Positions 27,115 to 34,639 of a stretch of DNA of 64,000 nucleotides are shown in pieces. The notes under the pieces are model-generated. The model was not told the origin of the DNA, ran no database searches, and was given only the letters and a program-made list of their open reading frames with translations. Position 1 is the stretch's first letter, and every line of letters begins with the position of its first letter. This DNA is from Hungatella sp. (GTDB lineage: Bacteria > Bacillota > Clostridia > Lachnospirales > Lachnospiraceae): the NCBI GenBank assembly GCA_022795805.1, contig JAAWHK010000004.1, positions 1 to 64,000 on the forward strand, given 5' to 3'. The position numbers were made by a program, and so were the translations under genes.

Positions 27115-27837
27115 ATGGTATCCATAAAAGTCGAAGACCTGGTAATCGAGTATAAGCCTTTAAGCGGAATTACCATACAAAAAAATTTTTTTCAGAAGCA
27201 TGAGAAACGGTACATGTACCGGGCCATAGACCATCTGTCTTTTGAAGTGAAGAAGGGGGAGATATTCGGCCTCATAGGGCGCAACGGAAGCGGAAAGTCC
27301 ACGCTTTTGAAGGCCATAGGGGGGATGATATCCCCGGATTCGGGCAGTATCAGTCTGGGAAAACAGTCCGCAGCTCTTCTGGCAATCGGCGTGGGATTTA
27401 AGCGGGATATGACGGGGCGGGAGAATATCTATATCGCGGGACTGCTGCTGGGATTTACCCAGAAGCAGATCAGGAAGAAAGAACAGGAGATCATAGAGTT
27501 CGCCGAGCTGGGGAACTTCATCGACATGCCCGTGAGAACCTACTCCAGCGGTATGCACTCCAGGCTGGGCTTTGCCATCACGGCCATGCTGGAGACGGAC
27601 ATCCTGCTCATCGACGAGGTGCTCAGTGTGGGGGACGAGCGATTCCAGAGAAAAAGTTTTGACAAGATGAAGGAACTGATCGGCGGCAGGGAAAAGACTG
27701 TGGTAATCTGTTCCCACAACCGGCCGGTTCTGGAGGAAGTCTGTGACAGGGTTCTGTGGATGGACCACGGAAAGGCGGTTTTGTGCGGGGAGGCCAGGAC
27801 CGTTTTGGAGGCGTACCAGAAGTATATGGAGGAGTAG
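27115..27837 (+). CDS. ABC-2 polysaccharide exporter, ATPase
   Basis: A 240-residue ATPase of the Wzt/TagH group. Walker A GRNGSGKST, signature YSSGMHSRLGF, Walker B ILLIDEVLSVGDERF and the H-loop ICSHNRP are all present. It ends right after the ATPase core, so there is no C-terminal carbohydrate-binding domain such as the one that checks chain ends in some Wzt proteins. It starts one base after the permease stop. Confidence 0.92.
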   Translation: MVSIKVEDLVIEYKPLSGITIQKNFFQKHEKRYMYRAIDHLSFEVKKGEIFGLIGRNGSGKSTLLKAIGGMISPDSGSISLGKQSAALLAIGVGFKRDMTGRENIYIAGLLLGFTQKQIRKKEQEIIEFAELGNFIDMPVRTYSSGMHSRLGFAITAMLETDILLIDEVLSVGDERFQRKSFDKMKELIGGREKTVVICSHNRPVLEEVCDRVLWMDHGKAVLCGEARTVLEAYQKYMEE

Positions 27838-27856
27838 CGGCGGAAGGAAATAAAGG

Positions 27857-28471
27857 ATGATGGGATTCGGGAAGAAAAAAGTCATGCTTACATTCGACGA
27901 CGGGTTTAAATACGCCGGGGAGATCCTGGAGGTACTTAAAAAGCACCGGGTAAAAGCCACCTTTTTTGTCTGCGGCCAGTGGATGGAAGGGCACGGCGAA
28001 GAGTACCGGGATATTTTCAGGGAAAAACATGAGATCGGAAACCACGGCTACAGCCATGTGCGCATGGAGGAGCTGTCGGATGAGGAGGCATTGGATGAGA
28101 TAGACAGGGTGCAGCGGCTGTCCAGAGAGCTTGTGGGAGTGGGGGCCAGGTGGTTTCGGTTTCCTTACGGCAGGAAGGATAAGCGGCTGTGCAGGCTGGT
28201 TCGCAGGCGGAGAATGCGGACCGTCGGCTGGACCATTGATACGAAAGACTGGGAAGGGATCAGCGGGGAGCGCATCGCCGGGACGGTTATGGAGAATGTG
28301 ACCAACGGGGCCGTGATTCTTATGCATACCCTGGGCGAGCATACGGCGGAGGCGCTGGATATGATGATTCCGGAGCTGAAAAAGAGGGGGTATAAGATGA
28401 TAACCATGTCCCAGCTGGCCCGCGACCCGGTTTTGTATGTTCGTCTGCGGAGGCAGAAAGTAATCGTTTAG
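27857..28471 (+). CDS. polysaccharide deacetylase (NodB fold, CE4)
   Basis: 204 residues with all five CE4 motifs: TFDDG (catalytic base and metal Asp), NHGYSH (metal His pair), FRFPYG, DTKDW and ILMH. No signal peptide or membrane segment is evident, so it either acts in the cytoplasm or leaves by an unseen route. It could remove N-acetyl groups from hexosamines of this glycan. As the DUF2194 protein of this locus seems to lack these motifs, this gene may supply the deacetylase step of the Pel-like pathway. Confidence 0.9.
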   Translation: MMGFGKKKVMLTFDDGFKYAGEILEVLKKHRVKATFFVCGQWMEGHGEEYRDIFREKHEIGNHGYSHVRMEELSDEEALDEIDRVQRLSRELVGVGARWFRFPYGRKDKRLCRLVRRRRMRTVGWTIDTKDWEGISGERIAGTVMENVTNGAVILMHTLGEHTAEALDMMIPELKKRGYKMITMSQLARDPVLYVRLRRQKVIV

Positions 28472-28500
28472 GGGCGGTTTTGAAGGCCGGGAGGATGAAG

Positions 28501-29139
28501 ATGGGTGAGACGGGACGCGGGCTTCCATGGTATATGGGCTGTGTATACAGGATTCGGGAATACGAGTGGGAGCGATATAAGAGGAGAAAATCGGCCAGGC
28601 TAAAACGCAGAGACTGTACCATTATCTCCTCCAGCTGCAACGGCACGGTTATGTACCACGATCTGGGGATTCCCTACAGGTCGCCCACCATCAATCTCTG
28701 CATTGACGCGGAGGACTTTATAAAGATGGCGGAGAATCTGGAGTGGTATATGGCCGGGCTGCTCCTTGAGGCTGAGGAGGAGGCGCCCTACCCGGTGGGG
28801 ATGCTTTATGATGTCAGGATACAGTTTATACACTACCGGACGTTTCAGGAGGCAAGGGCCAAGTGGGAGGAGCGGAAGAGGCGGATCAACTGGGATAATC
28901 TCTTCATCGTAGGGGTCTCCAGTGACGGGGACCGGGAGGTGATTGAGAGATTCGAGAAGCTTCCCTATGAGAATAAAGTCATCTTCAGTCCCGTAGAATA
29001 CCCGGAGTTTCAGTCTGTTTTCTGCATAAAGGAATTCAGGAGAAACTGGGGCGTTATGACGGAGTTTAAAAACCGGATATTGAAACGGCGCTATCTGGAC
29101 AATTTTGACTATGTGACGTTTCTGAACAGGGGAAAGTGA
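28501..29139 (+). CDS. DUF1919 protein (stand-alone)
   Basis: 212 residues, covering the same region as the N-terminal half of the fusion at 24479: IISSSCNGTVMYHD, YPVGMLYDVRIQFIHY, INWDNLFIVG, ENKVIFSPVEYPEF. The start at 28501 has GGGAGG six bases away; ATG 28495 and TTG 28480 are less likely. The family is known from exopolysaccharide loci, and its reaction is not established. Two copies in one operon suggest that two glycan steps use this module. Confidence 0.8.
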   Translation: MGETGRGLPWYMGCVYRIREYEWERYKRRKSARLKRRDCTIISSSCNGTVMYHDLGIPYRSPTINLCIDAEDFIKMAENLEWYMAGLLLEAEEEAPYPVGMLYDVRIQFIHYRTFQEARAKWEERKRRINWDNLFIVGVSSDGDREVIERFEKLPYENKVIFSPVEYPEFQSVFCIKEFRRNWGVMTEFKNRILKRRYLDNFDYVTFLNRGK

Positions 29140-29145
29140 GGGGCT

Positions 29146-29220
29146 ATGGATAAAAAGGAGAAAATCATGACCATGTTCCTGATGCCGGCTGTTCTGGCAG
29201 GCGGCGCTTCCGTGTATTGA
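29146..29220 (+). CDS. 24-residue hydrophobic peptide coupled to the next gene
   Basis: A short frame, MDKKEKIMTMFLMPAVLAGG followed by ASVY, with GTGAGGGG just before its ATG. Its stop overlaps a TTG (TTGA) that is in frame with the following GT2 gene. It could be a coupling leader, a decayed gene end, or a tiny membrane peptide. No family is recognised. Confidence 0.35.
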   Translation: MDKKEKIMTMFLMPAVLAGGASVY

Positions 29221-29228
29221 GGCGGGCC

Positions 29229-30314
29229 ATGATATCGGTGATTATACCGGTGTACAATATTCAGGGGTATCTGGAAAGGTGCATCCGGTCGGTTCTGGAT
29301 TCCTCATACGGAGATTTTGAGGTGATCCTGGTGGACGACGGATCCCTGGACGACAGTCCAAAGATCTGCAGAGCCTGGTGTGCAAGGGACAGCCGCGTCC
29401 GCTTTGTGAGCCAGAGACACAGAGGTGTGTCCGCGGCCAGGAACCGGGGGATCAAAATCAGCCGGGGACAGTGGATCGTGTTTGTGGACGGGGACGACCT
29501 TATCAGTCCTGATTTTCTGGAAACCGTGGCACAGCAGGAGTATGGCCGCTGCGACCTTCTGCTGTTTGATCTGGAGCGGAAAGGTACATGGAGGGCGGGG
29601 GCGGAGAGAAACGAAAAACAGAGAGGCAGGAAACCGGGAGGAAGAAACAGAAAAGCCCAAGAGGGGAGGGTGTACGGCTTCGGGAAAGCCCACAGGCTGC
29701 GCCTTGTCGAGACGCTTTTGGACATGGGACAGCCGGTTCGCGGCGGGAGCACCAGCCTGGCATCTCCCTGCGCAAAGGCCTACAAAAAAGCGGTCATAGA
29801 CCGATACGGTCTCAGGTTCGCAGAGGATATCGCCATAGGGGAGGACCGTCTCTTCAACATCCAATTTCTGCTGAGGACGGAATCCGGGGCCTATATCCGA
29901 CGGACTGTCTACCATATAACCCTGCGCCCTGACTCTGCCATGCGGGGATACTATGGGGGATACCTGGAGAATGATCTGAGATACCAGAGACGGCTGCGGC
30001 GTATTCTGACAGACCATGGCATCCTCCCCGGGGCTGAGAGGGCCTACTATAACAGTGTTCTCTCCAATATGGCGGACGTTTTAGTGAGGGGGATCTTCAA
30101 CCCCCGCAGCGAAGCGGGATTCGGGGAAAAACGGGGGATGTGCGAAAGGATGCAAAGGGATGGGATCTACCGGGAGGCCATGAGGCATAACGGGAAGGCG
30201 GGGGTGATGCCCAGAAGGCTGCTGCTTTTTTTTCTGCGGCGGGGATGGTATGGGCTGGCCGGGACCGTGAGCCGGGTAAGCTATAAGGTGTTGGAACGAA
30301 CAGAGAGGCTTTAG
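29229..30314 (+). CDS. GT2 family glycosyltransferase
   Basis: 361 residues from ATG 29229; a TTG at 29217 in the same frame overlaps the stop of the small upstream frame and is an alternative start. GT-A signatures: SVIIPVYNIQGYLERC, VDDGSLDDS, SAARNRGIKISRGQWIVFVDGDD and GEDRLFNIQFL. A basic low-complexity insert rich in Arg, Lys and Gly (about residues 125-150) interrupts the domain. It is the last gene of the locus. Confidence 0.88.
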   Translation: MISVIIPVYNIQGYLERCIRSVLDSSYGDFEVILVDDGSLDDSPKICRAWCARDSRVRFVSQRHRGVSAARNRGIKISRGQWIVFVDGDDLISPDFLETVAQQEYGRCDLLLFDLERKGTWRAGAERNEKQRGRKPGGRNRKAQEGRVYGFGKAHRLRLVETLLDMGQPVRGGSTSLASPCAKAYKKAVIDRYGLRFAEDIAIGEDRLFNIQFLLRTESGAYIRRTVYHITLRPDSAMRGYYGGYLENDLRYQRRLRRILTDHGILPGAERAYYNSVLSNMADVLVRGIFNPRSEAGFGEKRGMCERMQRDGIYREAMRHNGKAGVMPRRLLLFFLRRGWYGLAGTVSRVSYKVLERTERL

Positions 30315-30316
30315 GA

Positions 30317-30402
30317 GCATATACTTTTATCGGAAACCCTGTGGAAGCATCTTGCGGAAATTGATGAAGAATGCAATGAGATGATGAACAGCATCATCTG
30401 TG
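30317..30402 (+). pseudogene. TnpV-type transposon protein remnant
   Basis: Directly after the last glycosyltransferase, the plus-strand frame reads SETLWKHLAEIDEECNEMMN, which resembles the middle of TnpV proteins carried by Tn4451-like and other Clostridial mobile elements. No start and no rest of the gene remain. It marks an old insertion or excision at the edge of the polysaccharide locus. Confidence 0.5.
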
Positions 30403-30492
30403 CCTCTTGCTATGAAGTGGTTAAGGGGGGAACAAAATTCTCCCATTGCATTAAAAATGCCAAGTGTCCCGGATGGACCCGGTCGATTTCTC

Positions 30493-30520
30493 TTTACAAT
30501 TTTTGCGGCTGTGCTATACT
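30493..30520 (+). promoter_or_regulatory. promoter of the MATE transporter gene
   Basis: TTTACA (30493-30498) and TATACT (30515-30520) with a 16-base spacer, about 85 bases before the ATG. It separates the transporter from the polysaccharide operon. Confidence 0.65.
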
Positions 30521-30603
30521 GGACAAGACGGCAGTCCTGTGATCTGCCATTGAGCGAATCAGCCGGTACACGGCAATACAGAGAAAGAAACGGAACATTT
30601 GAG

Positions 30604-31956
30604 ATGAAAAGTTATGAGATGGACATGTGCACAGGTTCCCTGTGGAAGAAGATTATGGTGTTCAGCGTGCCGCTGATGTTTTCCAATATTCTGCAGGTGG
30701 TTTTCAACATATCGGACGTGGCGGTTGTGGGGAAGTTTGCGGGCCCCATAGCCCTGGGGGCGGTAGGCTCCACCAGTATTCTGGTGACGCTTTCCACAGG
30801 CCTTCTTTTGGGGCTGGCCAGCGGCGTCAGCGCCCTGACTGCGCTGTATATCGGGGCCAAAGACGACGTGAGCGTGAAGAGCACCGTCCATACGGCGGCC
30901 ATTTTGATGGCTGTGTCAGGGGTGGTTATCATGGTTTTGGGAATCGGGTTTGCCTCCGGGATACTGACGGTGATGCATACCAAGGACGAGCTCATAAGGG
31001 ATGCGGTCCTCTATCTGCGGATCTACCTGCTGGGAACCCCGGCGCTGGCCATGTTTAACCTGGGCAATGCGATCCTGAGCGCGGCCGGGGATACCAGAAG
31101 GCCTCTGTACTATCTGACCTTTGCAGGGGTGGTCAATGTAATCCTGAACCTGTTTTTTGTCATTGCGTGCCATATGGGTGTGGCGGGCGTGGCAGTGGCC
31201 AGCATCATCTCCCAGTATATATCGGCGTTTCTCGTTATCCGGCTTTTGGTGAGGAGTGGGGAGGCGTTTGCCCTGCGGCCGGGCTGCCTGAAAACAGACA
31301 GGGACAAGCTAAAAAGGATCCTGCAGATCGGGATTCCGTCGGCCATCCAGTATGCGCTGTTCGCGGTGGCCAACCTGTTTGTCCAGGCCAGCGTCAACTC
31401 CTTTGACCATGTGATGGTGGAGGGCAATTCGGCCGCCGCCAACTCAGACCCTCTGGTGTACGATATGATGGCGGCCTTTTACACGGCCTGCACCAGTTTT
31501 ATCGCCCAGAATCTGGGGGCGAAAAGACGGGACCGGATCCTGAAAAGTTTTTATATCTGCACGCTCTATTCCTTTATGCTGGGACTTTTTCTGGGGGTGG
31601 GGCTGTATGTGCTGCGGTACCCGTTTTTATCTCTGTTTACCAATGAAAGCGCCGTTGTCAGTGCAGGGATTAAGCGCATCTCCGTCATGGCCCTGTCCTA
31701 CTGTGTCAGCGCCTTCATGGACTGTACCATCGCGGCCTCCAGAGGACTCGGGAAGACCATTGTTCCCATGCTGATTGTGACGGCAGGGTCAACGGTGTTC
31801 CGGCTTTTGTGGATATGGATCGTGTTTGCCCATTTCAGAACCATAGAATCCCTGTATCTTCTGTATGTCTGTTCGTGGACCATCACCGCGGCGGCGGAGA
31901 TTGTCTACTTTGCGAAGATATTTAGGTCTCGGGATCTGTCAAGGCAGCTGGCATGA
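30604..31956 (+). CDS. MATE family efflux transporter
   Basis: 450 residues, the usual MATE length, with 12 predicted helices. It opens with a short charged stretch and GSLWKKIMVFSVPLMFSNILQ, typical of the DinF/NorM-like MATE group, and carries the repeated N- and C-half helices (FNISDVAVVGKFAG). It exports small cationic compounds or drugs using an ion gradient; the substrate is unknown. The start at 30604 fits the family; an open stretch upstream is not homologous. The ribosome site is weak. Confidence 0.92.
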   Translation: MKSYEMDMCTGSLWKKIMVFSVPLMFSNILQVVFNISDVAVVGKFAGPIALGAVGSTSILVTLSTGLLLGLASGVSALTALYIGAKDDVSVKSTVHTAAILMAVSGVVIMVLGIGFASGILTVMHTKDELIRDAVLYLRIYLLGTPALAMFNLGNAILSAAGDTRRPLYYLTFAGVVNVILNLFFVIACHMGVAGVAVASIISQYISAFLVIRLLVRSGEAFALRPGCLKTDRDKLKRILQIGIPSAIQYALFAVANLFVQASVNSFDHVMVEGNSAAANSDPLVYDMMAAFYTACTSFIAQNLGAKRRDRILKSFYICTLYSFMLGLFLGVGLYVLRYPFLSLFTNESAVVSAGIKRISVMALSYCVSAFMDCTIAASRGLGKTIVPMLIVTAGSTVFRLLWIWIVFAHFRTIESLYLLYVCSWTITAAAEIVYFAKIFRSRDLSRQLA

Positions 31957-31998
31957 CAGCTCCCTTCACAGGTGAAAAGACAGGTACTCCCGGCCTCC

Positions 31999-32403
31999 CT
32001 ACAGCAGGGAGTCCACCTTTTCGCACACTAAGCGGATGTATTCTCCCAGGCCGGCCTCCCGGCAGCCCACGATGTAGTGGCTGCACCGGTTTACCGGAAT
32101 CAGAATCTTGTAGGCCTTGCTGGAACCGATGGCCTGGGCGATGGCCGGGGTTATCTCACCTAAAAGGGCGTCGGCAAAGACGATGCCGATGGGACCGATG
32201 ATGATGTCGGAGTCCCGGGCATTGACAATACAGGGATTTTCCCCGGTGGCCCCGTAGTCCGCCCCCGCCTTTACCATGGCGGCAGTTGCGGTGGAGTTGG
32301 TGCCCACGGCGTACAGCACAAGTTCCGGATGATTTTTTTTCAGCTGTTCAATGACAGTGCGGCCCATCTTGCCGCCCTGTCCGTCTATGACGGTGATTTT
32401 CAT
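31999..32403 (-). CDS. DUF3842 family protein
   Basis: 134 residues with an N-terminal Rossmann-type loop IDGQGGKMGRTVIEQL, followed by AVGTNSTATAAMVKAGAD and IIIGPIGIVFADALLGEITP. This matches DUF3842, a family common in clostridia, probably binding a nucleotide, with no assigned function. AAAGGGGAG is the ribosome site. The gene is convergent with the MATE gene and is transcribed from its own strong promoter. Confidence 0.85.
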   Translation of the reverse strand: MKITVIDGQGGKMGRTVIEQLKKNHPELVLYAVGTNSTATAAMVKAGADYGATGENPCIVNARDSDIIIGPIGIVFADALLGEITPAIAQAIGSSKAYKILIPVNRCSHYIVGCREAGLGEYIRLVCEKVDSLL

Positions 32404-32504
32404 GTATAAGCTCCCCTTTTCCTGCAGATGTACTCCCGGAGTACAAGTAGTTTAAATCGTATCTCGCTGCTGCCGGACAAAATGCCCGCCTGCGCCTTTT
32501 TCCT

Positions 32505-32533
32505 ATTATACCGTTAAGGGGAAGGCTTTTCAA
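32505..32533 (-). promoter_or_regulatory. promoter of the DUF3842 gene
   Basis: On the minus strand TTGAAA (32533-32528) and a perfect TATAAT (32510-32505) are 17 bases apart. About 100 bases lie between the -10 and the ATG. The divergent LRR gene starts 124 bases away; a TATAGT at 32578-32583 could be its -10, without a clear -35. Confidence 0.7.
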
Positions 32534-32656
32534 CCGGCAGATGGTTTTTGGTGATGACTTTCTCCGTCACTGTGTGGTATAGTGGTCTTATGGCGGGAAG
32601 CGGCCCGGGTTCTTGATCGGTCCGGGAAATTTGACGCTTCCGAAAAGAGGTGCGGA

Positions 32657-34375
32657 ATGAGATACAGGGAAGGTATATGGGGGATTGGTTTGGCGGTGAT
32701 TTTGGCGGTGGTTCTTATGACGGCCGGCGGATGTAAACCGGCCGGCCGGTTCGGAGGCGGGGAATATACGGCTGCGGCGGTGGAGGATGGGGCGTACGGG
32801 GACACGGGGGGAACGGCAGAGGAATATATGGAGGATGAGGGGGAGCTTAAAAGGCCTGTGCGGGGGAAGATTAAGAGGGAGGAGTGGGAAAAACCGGATC
32901 CGGTGGAAGAGGTCAGGGCCGTCCCCGGGGCAATCACATTTCGAGAGCCGGCCATTGAGGCGGCGGCCAGAGAATTTCTGGGGAAACCGGAGGGGGACAT
33001 CGCTCCGTGGGAAGTGCTTTCCGTTACGGAGCTGGATTTAAACCAGGATATCGACAGCGTTGAGGATCTCAGGTGGTTTTTGAATCTTGAGAGCTTCTCC
33101 GCGATGTTCGGTGATCTGAAAAGCCTGAGGGGAATTGAGGGACTGGGGAAGCTGCAGGTTCTGGAGGTGAGAAAGAACAAGATTACCAGCCTTGAACCGG
33201 TGAGAAACTTAAAGAATCTTAAGGAGCTTGACTGCGCCATGAACGCGATCCGGGACTACGGGCCCCTGTCAGGGCTGGTGAATCTGGAGAGGCTGTGCAT
33301 CGGGGACAATGACATGTTCTATACGGATCTGTCCCCATTAAAAGACCTGAAAAACCTGAAATCTTTCTACGGGCCATATTGCGGGATCCGGGATATCTCC
33401 GTTTTCGCCGGTATGGAAGAGCTGGAGTACCTGCAGCTGTCCCGCAATGTAATCAGGGACGTAAGTCCCCTGGCAGGTCTTAAAAAACTGCGGTACCTGG
33501 AACTGTGGAGCAACTATGTTGCGGATATTGAGCCCCTGAAGAATCTGCGCATGCTGTCCCATGTGAATCTTCGGGAAAATAAGATTTCGGAGGAGGAGCT
33601 GGAGGATTTCTATGAGCCGAAGGAGGAGGACTATTTTGTCACCACGGTCAGGGGAAGGCTGAAGGAGGAGATGCCGGAGTTTGCCTTTGACATTGACGCG
33701 GCACTCTGCCGGGAGACATCCGATTACTGGATCCGGTCTGTTACGGTCCGGGAAAATAATCGGAAACTGCAGGTTATCTCCATACCGGAGCTGACATGCT
33801 TCGGCCAGACGGCGGTGCCCTGTCAGGAAAACATGGGGGTCGACATGGCGCTTAGTCTGGAGGATGTGAACTTTGACGGGTACAAAGACATCCGGCTGTG
33901 GGACACCCTCAACGGAAATTACAGGCAGGAGTGGGTCTATCTGGTGTGGAATCCCGAAACCGGGCAGTTTGAACACGATCCAAGGCTCAGCGAAATCTCC
34001 ATGGCAGGTTTTGACCAGGAAGAGAAGTGTATCTACGGGATGACACGGGCTTGGGCCGCAGGACACAGCTATTATACCTATCGGTATATAGACGGCGAGA
34101 TCGTTCTCACGGTCATGGAGACGGAGGAGCTTGTAATGATAGACGAGGAGAATACAGGCAGGTGCCTTGCCATGGCAGGCGTGGAAGAAGACGGCGCCTA
34201 TGCGGAAGTCTTGCACAGGACGCTTATGGAGAGGAATCCTGAAACCGGGAGGCTGGAAAATGTGAAAGACGAATATGAGTTTATCCTCGAGTATTCAGAG
34301 GAAAACAGGAATGAGACTTTTACCGTGGAAGCAGACTCGCGGGTGGGGAAATTTCTGGAGGAGCTGGAGAAGTAG
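32657..34375 (+). CDS. leucine-rich-repeat lipoprotein
   Basis: 572 residues. The start at 32657 gives a lipoprotein signal peptide ending LMTAGGC, so the mature protein is probably lipid-anchored on the outer face. Residues about 120-315 contain six or so SDS22/internalin-type LRRs (for example LEVRKNKITSLEPVRNLKNL and LELWSNYVADIEPLKNL). The C-terminal 230 residues are a mixed domain with an EF-hand-like LEDVNFDGYKDIRL segment. Its target is unknown. GAGG precedes the ATG. Confidence 0.85.
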   Translation: MRYREGIWGIGLAVILAVVLMTAGGCKPAGRFGGGEYTAAAVEDGAYGDTGGTAEEYMEDEGELKRPVRGKIKREEWEKPDPVEEVRAVPGAITFREPAIEAAAREFLGKPEGDIAPWEVLSVTELDLNQDIDSVEDLRWFLNLESFSAMFGDLKSLRGIEGLGKLQVLEVRKNKITSLEPVRNLKNLKELDCAMNAIRDYGPLSGLVNLERLCIGDNDMFYTDLSPLKDLKNLKSFYGPYCGIRDISVFAGMEELEYLQLSRNVIRDVSPLAGLKKLRYLELWSNYVADIEPLKNLRMLSHVNLRENKISEEELEDFYEPKEEDYFVTTVRGRLKEEMPEFAFDIDAALCRETSDYWIRSVTVRENNRKLQVISIPELTCFGQTAVPCQENMGVDMALSLEDVNFDGYKDIRLWDTLNGNYRQEWVYLVWNPETGQFEHDPRLSEISMAGFDQEEKCIYGMTRAWAAGHSYYTYRYIDGEIVLTVMETEELVMIDEENTGRCLAMAGVEEDGAYAEVLHRTLMERNPETGRLENVKDEYEFILEYSEENRNETFTVEADSRVGKFLEELEK

Positions 34376-34391
34376 GGCGGAAGAAAAAAGG

Positions 34392-34420
34392 TTTTATTTT
34401 GTGTCCGTATGTGATAAAAT
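34392..34420 (+). promoter_or_regulatory. candidate promoter for the MFS gene
   Basis: TTTTAT (34392-34397) and TAAAAT (34415-34420) with a 17-base spacer. The -35 is poor. It would give a leader of about 210 nt that includes the leader peptide and hairpins. Confidence 0.4.
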
Positions 34421-34488
34421 TATGGAAGCGCCGGCATATCAGGCTGGCGGCAGAGAACAAAAATACTGTGAGACAGGAGGCGGATCCC

Positions 34489-34548
34489 ATGAAAAGAGGA
34501 AACTGCATGTACATGTGCATTGCAAAAGCTCCGTGCAGGGTCTTTTAG
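34489..34548 (+). CDS. 19-residue leader peptide before the MFS transporter
   Basis: A frame with its own ribosome site (CAGGAGG, seven bases before the ATG) encoding MKRGNCMYMCIAKAPCRVF. Its last codons overlap the left arm of a 9-bp hairpin. The arrangement matches leader peptides that control resistance genes by ribosome stalling. Confidence 0.55.
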   Translation: MKRGNCMYMCIAKAPCRVF

Positions 34549-34639
34549 AGCAGGATTGCACGGAGAGGAGCATTTGAAGACTGCTCTGGGACTTTGCACA
34601 CCCGGGTAAATCAAATTTATCTGAAAAGGAGCAAAGTCT
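34529..34639 (+). promoter_or_regulatory. attenuation-type hairpins in the MFS leader
   Basis: Three complementary pairs are visible: CTCCGTGCA (34529-34537) with TGCACGGAG (34557-34565); AGAGCAG (34547-34553) with CTGCTCT (34581-34587); and GACTTTGC (34590-34597) with GCAAAGTC (34631-34638). The first two exclude each other, because one arm lies in the other's loop. The third pairs the bases between the ribosome site and the ATG of the transporter. Confidence 0.55.

Noticed and set aside
31986-32012. Small hairpin between the MATE and DUF3842 stops
   Set aside because: It lies partly inside the DUF3842 coding region and has no T-run on either strand, so terminator function is not supported.
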